This document shows, in pieces, positions 50,601 to 62,300 of a DNA stretch of 64,000 nucleotides (positions are counted from its first letter, which is position 1; each line of letters starts with the position of its first letter). Location: the NCBI GenBank assembly GCA_903813345.2, contig CAIIXF020000007.1, forward strand, positions 23,735,564-23,799,563, given 5' to 3'. The translations under genes were made by a program, and so were the position numbers. The notes under the pieces were generated by a model. That model made no database searches and had not been told where the DNA came from. It worked only from the letters and a program-made list of their open reading frames with translations. The DNA comes from Owenia fusiformis (taxonomy: Eukaryota > Annelida > Polychaeta > Sabellida > Oweniidae).

Positions 50601-52218
50601 AGTATATGATATATTCACAAGTGAGCGTAGCGAACGAGTGAATATATCATATTCTCACGAGAGTATAGAATGCACGATATACAAAATGAACCATTATATA
50701 ATCTTATTATGCCACTCTAAGTTCAATTACAGTTGATTCTAACACAATCATAACAACTAAAAATTCATTAGTTCATTATTCATTAGTTCCCAGAATGCAC
50801 TTCTACAGTGGTATACGCTGGAGTGTATACGGAGGAGTTGTATACGATGACGATATACCACTCTCCATTGTATATCGTTGTTATAGACCCATGTTATACA
50901 ACTGCAATTGGACTTAGAGTGGTATAATATGTTGTATATTGTTAGTATGTAATGATTCCAGATACGACCAGTTGGAGATGCCTTCTACAACTCCAACATT
51001 GAGCCATGGAGCAAGTATCTGACAGGAGAACAAGGAAAAGCACCCACACCCCCATATGATCCACTTGAGTTTGTTGTTGAAGAAGGACATAAACGAAACA
51101 TTCAAGTTCATGCTTGGTTTAACCCATACAGGGCAAATATGGCTAGCAATACAGAGGGATTGGCCCCGAATCATATGGCCCACAAGTTTCAGAATTACAC
51201 CTATCCATATGGTAAATACTTATGGATGGATCCTGGTGCCTCTGAAGTCACAGATCACCTGATTAATGTAGTAACTGATGTTCTCAATAGGTATGACATC
51301 GATGGAGTTCATATGGATGATTATTTCTATCCATATCCTGTTAGGAATGTGACATTCCCAGATAATGAAACTTATCAAAACTTTTTGAACACAACTGGAA
51401 GGAATATGACTCTTGAGGACTGGCGTCGCAGGAACATTGATCAGATGGTAGTGAGACTGTTCCATACCATACGCAACAACTATGACAATGTCACATTCTC
51501 GATTAGTCCTTTTGGTATATACAGGCCAGGTCATCCAGAGGGTATGCCAAATTCAATAAAAGGATTTGATCCATACTCCAATCTCTATGCAGATGCTAAG
51601 CGTTGGCTTCAGAGCGGTTGGGTTGATATCCTCATTCCTCAAATCTATTGGGAGATAAAACCACCAGATCAAAGTTATCCCGTTATCCTCGACTGGTGGC
51701 TTAAAGCTTCTAACGAAAGACGTGGCCGTCATGTGTATGCAGGAAATGCATTGTACAAACTAGTTCAGAACAATTGGAATGCCTCAGAAATCCTACAGCA
51801 GATTCAAGTTTCACGAGACGAGGCCACGAGTAAATTAAAAGGCTCATTGGGAAATGTACATTTCTCTTTCAAAAATCTGAAGCACAATCATAAAAACATC
51901 ACTAGTGCTCTAAAAGGTGGACCATACCGTGATATCTGTCTGCCTCCCACGTTGCCACATTTCCCAGACTCAGCACCGGCGCCACCTAGAGGTATCCACA
52001 TGATGACTAATCGTCAAATCATGTGGTCACATGACACGGCTGGCACAGTCAGATCCTGGACAGTTTATCAAAGAAAGGGAAACACATTTGTACTGTATGC
52101 TGTCCTCAACAGAGCTACAAATAGGATAGATGTGAAAGACCCTGGTATATATGCTGTGAAAGCTATGAATAAAATATCTGTTGAGAGTTCTGAAAGTTCT
52201 ATCGAGGTCAAACCATAA
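47640..52218 (+). CDS. Membrane-anchored GHL10 (DUF187) family glycoside hydrolase, 3 exons
   Basis: Exons 47640-47757, 49892-50061 and 50962-52218 join in phase (1545 nt, 514 aa); donors gtattg and gtgagt, acceptors ending cag. Exon 1 encodes a short basic start and a hydrophobic segment (GLIVGAVCCIGLVAGMLIW, about residues 7-25): a type II signal anchor. The GHL10 domain starts at ELRGVWVATVNNIDWP (from residue 49) and continues through FFQ/IRPVGDAFYNS, HAWFNPYRA, DGVHMDDYFYPYP (210-222), FSISPFGIYRPG and ILIPQIYWE (about 319-327). Acidic residues in the last motifs are those expected to line the active site of this TIM-barrel family. A C-terminal region of about 80 residues looks FN3-like. 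Eight N-x-S/T sequons support a lumenal or extracellular location. Bacterial relatives act on peptidoglycan-type glycans; the animal substrate is unknown. All three exons look intact. Confidence 0.93.
48352..48906. mobile_element. Foldback element in GHL10 intron 1
   Basis: atgtcatcgaaaaatttgtt...cagcttgggggag is repeated inverted at 48875-48906, and acttctatttgaagt blocks at about 48470 and 48755 pair as well. A third copy of gctcccccaagctgg is at about 48522. Arms are interrupted by indels. Confidence 0.78.
50296..50480. mobile_element. GGCCCGTAGCCAG-end MITE, copy 3, in GHL10 intron 2
   Basis: Left cttgcccatagccag, right ctggctacgggcctg; 5-bp duplication TGAAA at 50291-50295 and 50481-50485. 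Interior similar to the copy at 42880. Confidence 0.88.
50551..50937. repeat. Two adjacent hairpins in GHL10 intron 2
   Basis: Hairpin 1 (about 50555-50705): aggttatataatggttc pairs with gaaccattatataatct, with loop gtgagcgtagcgaacgagtg. Hairpin 2 (about 50706-50937): attatgccactctaagttca pairs with the complement gacttagagtggtataat. Both are noncoding. Confidence 0.78.
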
Positions 52219-52577
52219 GTTTAAAGGATTGGTATCGATATGGTGAAGTTTTCAACACACATGTTTCCCTTAAACCAGTCATCAAAAAATTCTGGAAATT
52301 TTACACATTGTCAATTTAATGGTCATCTGTTGAGTGGTAACAATATAATTTGAAATAGATATACATACTTTCACCTATACTTTTTCTATATTGTTTTAGA
52401 AAACACATCAGAAACTTCTTTTGTTCTTGGTATCATGTGTTCGGAATGAAATGACACATCTATTCAAACCTCATTGGAACAAAATGACATAAACACAATG
52501 TGTTAAGGTATCTCAATATTGTAATTATACAAAGGAAAGTTTGGTTGATTTAAAAAATGTATCTTGTTCGTTCATGA

Positions 52578-52583
52578 AATAAA
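52578..52583 (+). promoter_or_regulatory. Polyadenylation signal of the GHL10 gene
   Basis: AATAAA 360 bp after the stop codon, followed by a T/G-rich stretch (ttttgggggtttttg) of the kind found downstream of cleavage sites. Confidence 0.55.
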
Positions 52584-53398
52584 AGGTTTATTCTTAATTT
52601 CTATCTATTTTGGGGGTTTTTGTTTTAATTTTTTGAATACTTTTTGTTAAATCAACCAAAATTTCCTTTGTATTGTATAGACTAACTATAATATTGAGTG
52701 GACTAAGAAAGTGTTGTATATGCTATTTTGTTCCAACAAGATTTGAAAGATATTTTATTTCATTCTCAAGAATTGGTAGAAAGGAAGAAAAAAACAATTG
52801 CACTAAAAAACAAAAAATGTAAACAAAAAAAAAACAATTATATAAAGTATATACATAAATAATGTTTGCATTAAATAGTTGTCAATCAGTCAACATTACA
52901 TAAAGGACTGTTCACCATATCCATACCTATCCGTTATGAAAACTATCAATATTTTAAATCTTTTATCAATTTTAGAATCTTTTTCATGACTATGTCATTC
53001 CTTAACTTGTCTATAAATTTTCTGTAAATCAAAAAAGTTCATAAACTTTCATAAAATATCACATTATGTGGATTTTACAAATGTGGATTTAAGTTAATGT
53101 ATATTCCAAGCAATGTTGTCATGGTCTCACTGACATATCATACATTTATAGTAATTTGTTGTAATCATGTAAAAATATCAAACACAAATATGAGCAATAA
53201 AATATTATTTATAATTTATAAATTTTATAGTATTTCAAATTAATAACATTTTAAACAATACATATATACAATATATGAAGTACTACTCAAAATAATATTG
53301 TCCATAATACAATCACCATAATAAATAAATTGATCAAAATAAATTGATGATATCATAATCAACTGATTGATTAAAGATAATATCAATAATTTCATTGA
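52584..53398. other. Intergenic region between convergent genes
   Basis: Very AT-rich spacer between the GHL10 polyadenylation signal and the stop codon of the minus-strand coiled-coil gene. It should hold the latter's 3' UTR; I could not choose one polyadenylation signal among the AT-rich candidates. Confidence 0.5.
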
Positions 53399-56300
53399 TT
53401 AGTATTCAGAGGGATCATCCCTGTAAGTAAATCCAAATGTTGGTAGTGATTCTTCCAATGGTTTTACATGTTCCACATAGTCATAAGCGGTTGCCTTAGC
53501 AACAGGTAGCGGTTGCTTACACATCTTTTGGAGTCGCCTGTAAAACAAAATTGAAAATATGTCGCATAACTGTCAGTTACTAGTTTATAGATGGATGGGT
53601 CTTGTATTAAATGTTCAGTTGCCCAATGTTTTCTTTTAATTCTCTCTCATAAAGGACGAGGGGGGCTAGAAGATACAAGTCTTCAAGTATAAGACTCCTC
53701 AAAGCAAAATATTTCATTCGAAAACTGCATTTTTAATACCCACATGTTTGAAGATATTAGAATTTTACAGGTAGACTCTCCTCAGTAAAATCTGTTAAGG
53801 GTGAATGATACTAAACCTAACCAATTTTGATTAGCGTTTAACAGTTCTTACTCAAAATTGAAAAATGCTAAAGTTAATAAAGGAACTGAATTCAACTGAT
53901 TCATGTTCAGATTTTTTCAAAAGAATTAATTTATATGCTTCAGAAGAGGCTTTAAAAAGACCATATCTTGATTTACCTGATTGCTTGAACTCTGGCTTGA
54001 TTCACGTCAAGATCAAGTAGGCGGGACACTTCATGTAACTTCCTCTGTCCAACTGGACTGAGTGGTAAAGGAGAGGGTGACTAAAATACAGAATATACAA
54101 GGAGCAATAAAAAAAATGGTGAGCCATACATACATACAGGTTGGTCTATTATAAATCAATACATACAGGTTGGTGCACTTTAGAAAAACACAAAGTGGGT
54201 GGTCCACTAGACAGAAATAAACATAGGGTGGTCCACTATAGCAAGAAAAATACATAGAGGGTGGTCCAGTTTAGAACATTACAAACTGGGTGGCCCACTA
54301 GACAACAATACATACATAAATAAGGTGATCTTTTCTTGATTAATACATACAGGACTGTCCACTATAGCCAGAACAATACACATAGGGCGGTCCAGTTTAA
54401 AACAGTGCATACAGAGTGGTTCATTTTCAACACACATATATATATAAAATAACATTAAGATGTTGATACCAAAAGGTATCCATTGGAATATAAACTATGG
54501 AAATATAAATATAAATTTTTGATAGGAAACTATATTAACAAACAGGAAATTTTTGAAAATTCAAACAAGACAAAGATTTTTATACTTCAAAATTCAAATT
54601 CACTGACCTTCCAGTAAGGTCCCCTATCCCCCAGAAGAGGCATCCCAGTCCCCACAAGAGCTTGGGGCATTGGATCAACAGGGGGCAGCACAAGATCCCC
54701 TGGGTAACCTGGTGACCTTGCCATTAACGGTGGACTCCCGGTGTCAACTAAATCAGTCTGTTTGATTGGTTGAATCAATAGCAGGCCAGTTTCACTAACC
54801 ACATCACTAAACCTGAAAACGACAAAAAAAAGAGAATTGAGCAGTCAATCTTGGGTTCTTCGTGATCAAGAGTAAAACTCTAATAAATAACTTGCTTCAT
54901 TGAATGTTATTTTAAAGACTTAAAACTGTTTTAAAGGAAATTCGTTGGCATTTCTGTAACTTTCTTGTTATTCCTTGTATACTTGCTTGAATCTCATAAA
55001 ATTATTACGCTGTCACAATTAGGAAAAAAATTCTTGATTCACACATCTTTACTTACAATTTACACATTCGTTCAAACAAGTGACATCTTTCTTCCTTCAG
55101 TTCTGTCAACCTTTCCTCCCATTTTTTGTTGTTTCTGTGAAGTCTACGATTTATGACGTGGAGGAAGCTACGGAGCTCTGCACTCTGCTGAGGAGGTAAC
55201 TCTGCATTCTTCAGGTTTGTTTGAAGCTTAACTGGAAAGAGTAAAATAAGGTTTCGAGAACTTTTTGAAATTGTTTCATTTTTAGAATTTTTTTAGAAAA
55301 AGTTCGAGAAAAGTGCACTGAAATACCGAAAGCTAATGCACTAAAATATCGAACAGAACAAATTAATAAGAGTACGCTGGTACATCCGGGAACATAGTAA
55401 CGGTGAAATGAAAGTAAAGTAATTTTTTTTTGATTAATGGTTCATTTCGACTAGCTCAAACTAGCTTAAAGCGAAAGAATATCAGAAAACATTTGAAAAT
55501 GAAATAAGACATGAAAAAAGGTAAGCAATTTGCATCAAAATAAGATAAGAAAGGGCGATTTTTAGCAAATTAAATTTTTTTAAAAACATCGATGTTTTGT
55601 TTCAGACATCGATGCATCGCCAGAACCAGCTTTGGCGATGTATCGATTAATCGCGACAACACTAATATGTGGATGTGATATTTACATTCATTACCAGGGA
55701 GATTGACTCATTTTTGCACTTTAAATCTTCAATTACTAAATTTGAGATGGTTAATCCTAAGAAATACCTTTTTCAGCTTTGAACTTCCTAAATGCAATGT
55801 ATCGTTCAAAAAGATGACGTAACTTTAACTCTGGTATAGAAATTGCCTTCTTGATCAAATCAACAGTTAACTGCAACATAAAACATTATATACATGTACA
55901 AGTATATTAAAGATATACAATACATTTACATGTACATTGATAAAGTATATTGTACTTTAATGTTTGGGTCTCTGATAACACATTAAACTGATAAGACTAA
56001 ATTTATTTCGTTTTATGTATGGAAAGTAATAAGCTGTAATTTGTAATCTAATAGAGTGTAAAAATTCATCATTTAAAGGCAGTTGCACACTTTCATGAAG
56101 ACATTTTATTCCAACATAATTTGAACATAACATACATGAACTATGCTACTATATTGTGTAAATTTGCTATTTCTTAATTAATATATGGTACCTGTAATCA
56201 TGCAAATTCTCATCATACCTTGAAAGACCATGTATGGATCACTCGCCCAGTCTTATACAAACCTTTTGATTGAACTCCTAATGCAAATCAAGTCATATTG

Positions 56301-59300
56301 TGTAGCTAACATCAAAAACAATACTGTAAAGATCGTTTGATAATTTGTTTCAGAAACAGTTAGTCATGAAACAGTTACTGGGTGTCTATGGACCCTCTTA
56401 CCCAAATATATTTAAATACATTTTAATAGGACATGTATCTGAATTAATAATAGATCATGTGATATTTAGATATTTTATAACTAACCTCAGGGAAATGATG
56501 CTATATTTTATGACTAACCTCATATAGATCACATGATATTTTATGACTAACCTCATATTGATCATGTTATATTTTATGACTAACCTCATATAGATCATGT
56601 GATATTTTAAGACTGACCTCATATAAATCATGTGATATTTTGTGACTAACCTCATATTGATCATGTTATATTTTATGACTGAACTCATATAGTTCATGTG
56701 ATATTTTATGACTAACCTCATACAGATTGTGTGTTATTTTATGACTAACCTCATATAGATCATGTGATATTTTATGACTAACCTCATATAGGTCATGGGA
56801 TATTTTATGACTAACCTCATATAGATCATGTGATATTTCATGACTGACCTCATATAGATCATGTGATATTCTATGACTAACCTCATACAGATCGTGTGAT
56901 ATTTTGTTCTGAGTGAAAGCCTGCTCTACAACATGAAGGTTCTTTCTCTGGTCCTCCAAGCTCAGCACAAAGTCCCTCTCATTCTCTGCTTTCCTACGCC
57001 GAGCCTCTAATTGCATCTATCAAGCAAGTTAAAACATTTTTAGGGGAATACATTGGTCAACTAAATAGGCGAAAAATGGGTCAACAATTGTTTGATGACA
57101 CTTTAGTTATATCTAATAAACAAGCAGGTCAAGGTCAACAGTGAAAGTGTGATGAACAATGAGGTATACTCTAAAGAACAAACTCATAGGTGAACATTAA
57201 ATTCTATGACGGACCTCTTCATAGTTTCTTTGCATATTAAAATAACATGATGTCCAAGGTCTGTAATGAATTTTTCAGCAGTAAACTAAGAATCAACTAA
57301 ATGTCTTGAAGTACTGATCATCTATGTACAGTATAATAGAAATATATACCTGTGTTACAACAATACGTTGGTCATCCAAAGATCTTGCCATTTCTTTCTT
57401 CATTTGAACAACAGATTTCACAGCCTTGTCTTTCTTCTTGATGAGTCCTGTATAATCCATTTGTAATTGTGCCAGTTGTCGCTCCACCGCACCATATTGC
57501 CCCCACAGGGATTTGTAGCGCACGTTTAAGTCATTGTATTTCTTATTCTGATAAATATAATAGTATAATAGAACTCATATTGTGGAAGGATGCAATATCA
57601 TGGATAGTGGTCAAATGTTGGGAGTTGTTGAAAAACAAAGTTAATCTAATACAAAATGTATATGACAAAGCATTAACAAGGCAATGTGTCACCCCCTGGT
57701 TACAATTACAAAAGTGTAACAATTTGTTACATATGCTGACCATTGATGTTGATGTGGACACACTAGTCACAAACAAGGCATTCACATGCAAAATGTCACA
57801 ACCTGCAATTTGTTACAGAAGCTGAATGGCAACCACCAAACGCTGAACACCAACTGCCGCCCAAAAAAAGTTGGAGACGATAACAATATGTCATCACTTG
57901 CTTGTAGTGGTGACATAAAAACCAGCTTACCTCCATCTTGGTGATATCTTTCAAATCTTGCTCTGTATTAGCCAGCTTTTCTTTAACATTTCTGAGTTTA
58001 TCTATGAGGTCATTGTTCTCTTTCCTCACTCTCGTGACAATCTCCATCTGAGCCTTCAAACACAATCAAATATTTTAGGATTTTTCTTTTCGATTTGTAT
58101 TTCAATGGTGCCATACCTAATTATCCTAATAAATAAAGTTCAGTTGGAATATGTTCTTCTTCCGGGTCATAACTCAAGTACTAGTGGACAAAATCAAATG
58201 ACTAATTTTACCTACCTGTAGATCCTTAGTAGCAAAGCTTTTAGAAAGCTGTTCATCTTTAATCTCTAGACTGTTGTTCATGAGTGTCTGGGACAGTTTA
58301 GACTCCAATGATACCAACACTGAAATACAATGACAACAAAAATAAAATACAATGACATCAGCATTGAAATACAATGACACCAACACTGAAAAACAATGAC
58401 ACCAACAAGACAACACTGAAATACAATGACACCAACACTGAAATACAAGAGCAAGGCCAATCTAAAATATTCTTTTTCAAGTAATTTGAACAAATGATTA
58501 GAATCCATTCCTTTGACTCTTCAAAATCTCAAAAAATTGAAATGACATCATCATAATGTCTGCTATAATTGTATTTGATTTCTATTTTGAAAACTGGCTT
58601 TTAGTCAACCCCACATTAAGATTACATGTGCACATACTTCCATGTAAATAACACACTGACATTAGCCTTCTTGTAAATAACACACTGACATTAGCCTTCT
58701 TGTAAATAACACACTGACATTAGCCTTCTTGTAAATAACACACTGACATTAGCCTTCTTGTAAACAACACACTGACATTAGCCTTCTTGTAAATAACACA
58801 CGGACATTAGCCTTCTTGTAAATAACACACTGACATTAGCCTTCTTGTAAATAACACACTGACATTAGCCTTCTTGTAAATAACACACTGACATTAGCCT
58901 TCTTGTAAATAACACACTGACATTAGCCTTCTTGTAAATAACACACTGACATTAGCCTTCTTGTAAATAACACACTGACATTAGCCTTCTTGTATATAAA
59001 GGTTGAATATTCATGACATTCAAGGTTTAATATTTTAAACAGGTATACATGCAATATGACATGCAAGGTTATCATCAAAAAGTAGATGATAGGTTAAGAA
59101 TTAAAGTGCCCAAGTTGAAAAGGCCAAGGTAAATAAATAATTTAAAAATAAACATCACTGTGCATCTTTTTAACAATACATAAAAAATCTTGCAGCAATG
59201 AATGTTTTACTGGCAAGAAGGCATGTTTTACAATACTTTTTTTAGTCTTACTAGCTTTGTGAGAAATTAAGGAAATAACAGGCTTCATTCCTCATCTTTT

Positions 59301-62300
59301 TACAAATGCGAAATGTTAAACTAAGAGACAAATTTCAAGGAGGAGACACTTTAATTAAAATTTTCAATACGGCATCTTATTTGAACACAGATTTGTTGCA
59401 ATAATTATGTTATGAATTAAAATCAATGATAAGCATTTTATTGGAATTAATGAGAGAAATTGTCATCAAAATTCATCAAATTTATTTAAAAAGTAATATC
59501 AAGTCTATGTGATAACAGGGCTTTCATTAGGATCACTGGCAATAGAAAAGTAAAACAACAAAAATAGCAAGTAAAATTATTGCAAATTGAAGTGTGGGAA
59601 CAATAATTGCAAACCCAAATCAATTTTGATAAAAACATTAGAAAAAAATACTTGTTGCCAATTGTAAAATTGTAACTTAATTTCAAACTGCTCATTCAAG
59701 ATGATCCTTAAGCATAGCTAGCCATCATTTAGATGTAACTTACATTCAACAGCATCTCCTGCCATATTGCACAGCATCTGACGTGTGTCTGTTGATGTCT
59801 TTCCAGAGTGAAAACAACAAATATTGAAGTATGAGACACCAAGCGGTGAAAATAAAAGAAGTAAAAGAATATAGAAGTATGAGATGCACCAAGAGGGATA
59901 TTAAAAGAAAATACATAGAACATAGAAGCGTGAGGCATTAAAACAGAGAAGAAGAATGGAACAAAAGCTCTAAATATGCCATATTTCTGCCACAATCCAC
60001 ATGAGAAAAAGTTCTACATTTCTATTGTCAATAACCAGTCTGTATCAAAATTGGTTAATTTCTCTGATAGTGTTGGACTTTTGGAAATATATCTTTAAGG
60101 GTATGTATGTCCTCTGAAAATGGTTTTTACTTTCTAGTCAATGGAAGATTATGTGTAGAATTTAGTGTGAATCACAATATTATGCAATGGCACAAAACAT
60201 CCTATTCAAAATATAAAACTTCAAGTGGATTGTTACAAATAAAAGCCAAACAAAGAAATAAACATCTCGAGAAAGGGTGAACTAAAAAATGCAACACTCT
60301 AATTTTGAAAAACAGAAAACTAAGGTAAATTATTTCAAAATTAGAGGGTTACATTTTGTTGGGGTCAGCCTGTATCGACCAAAATGATCATACCTTTTCA
60401 TCTGTTATCAAGTTTTCTAACTGTCTCACTTCAAATGCACCAGCTGGCATGTTCTCCCGCTCCAAGATAGAGGCTAGAGATTCCTTGAATCTAAAGTATA
60501 GGTTATTTATTTATTTAGAATAATAAGTGAATATAACACTGAGGATAGACTATAGGAAACCCCAGAGCTCAATATAAATATTGGCTAAGGTAAGCCTAGA
60601 AGAATGACTTTTGAATTAATGTGATAATAGACTTTCTAAATTGGGTTGGATATATGTTGGATAGTAAGTGTGATAGTAGTGAGATATATAATTGCTCCTT
60701 AGCTTGACAGGTTCATACATGAGTAGACAATACCCAACCCACTCCTGCTTCACTCCTCATTCTATAGATGGCACTCACCTATTAATAGCTCTCAAAAGAT
60801 GGAGACTCTCTTTGTGTATGCTGACAAGGGTCTCCTGATGGCTGGACTCAACTTTACGCAAACTGGCCTCATGTCTACAACAATAACAACAATATGATGC
60901 TTATATAGGCTAATACGTAAAAGATTACATACGTGTCCTGTACATAGGGATTTGAAACGCTTTCTGAAAATGAATTATAAAAAAATAGTTAACCAGGCCC
61001 CTGGTCCCTTAAAATAATTGGAAAATAATTGACAAAAAATATCTGGTGAAAATCGTATAGAAGGGAATTTGATATGCTTTCTCAAAATGAATTTTAGAAA
61101 AAAAAATTAACCAGGCCTGGTCCCTTTAAATAATACTTTAAATATAAAGAGACAAAAAATATCTAGTGAAAATCATTGAGAACGGAATTTGGTACGCTTT
61201 CTCAAAATGAATTTTAGAAAAAAAATAGTAAAAAATAGTTACATAGGGATTTGATATGCTTTCTGAAAATGAATTATAAAAAAAAAATTTAACCAGGAGC
61301 CTGGTCCCTTTAAATAATGCTAAATAATAGACAAAAAAATCTAGCAAAAATCATAGAGATGGGAAGTATAATACAGGTATACCTCTGTTTTTCCTTAGCT
61401 ATGTGATCATTCAGTGTGGCTAGTTCACCCTCATGCTCCTTACAAAGTTTAGTTACAACTCTCTTCAGTTCTTTTGACTTTTCCTGAAAATACATTATGA
61501 AATCTAAGCAGTGATCTCCCTAGCATTAAAGCAAGTGGGCGCAGCACCCACCTGAGATTTTGGCTTTCACCCACCTGAAAATCAATTTACACCCACTTGA
61601 AAATGAAAATGGGCATATTTTGACCAATTTCGGTCTAAATTGTGAAAAATGGAATTTTGCACCCACTTGGGAACAATTCCTATGGAGAACACTGATAAGT
61701 GTGAGATACTTCATATCATATAACATTAGTTCACTTAACTTAAACATTTTTTACTTCAAGTCCTTCAACTATTCTTGGTGACACTACATCATTAAAAAAA
61801 AAAAAATAGGGCCAACTCTATTTTGTTGAGATTTCCGCAACACTGTCACTGTCAAGCTTACAATACTACAGTAGTATAATTGGTCAAAACTGAGTCACAT
61901 GTCATGAAAGATCTGCCGATATTCATTGATCATCCTTATCAAATTAGACACCATGGGACTATCTAGGCATATTCACTGCTCCAGTAAAAAATATTTTTAT
62001 AATATCACAATTACCTTATCAACACCAGCAGAGCTTGACTTCCGCTTTGGTGACAGAGATTCCTTATTCCCATCATGGAGTTGCTTTTCTAAGTATTCAA
62101 TCTTTTCATCCCTACAATTAAGTTCTGTGTTGAGATGAGCAATCTGTACCTCAAGTTTATCATTTTCAGCTTGAAGAGATTTGAATTTGTTGTTGAGTTG
62201 CTGCTCATCTAACAGTTTCTTCTTCTCGGCTTGTTTCATTTCTTGCATCTCCATATGGGCTTGAAGCTTTGCCATCCTTTCTGTAAAGAATTCCAGATTT

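Noticed and set aside
56455-57016. Long minus-strand frames across the 33-bp array (RLVIKYHMIYM-type and VSHKISHDLYE-type)
   Set aside because: Not independent genes. Only the part upstream of the donor at 56882 is exon; the rest is repeat kept open by the 33-bp period.
58636-58998. Possible CRISPR-like array
   Set aside because: The 29-bp units are contiguous with no spacers, inside an intron of an animal gene; it is a minisatellite.
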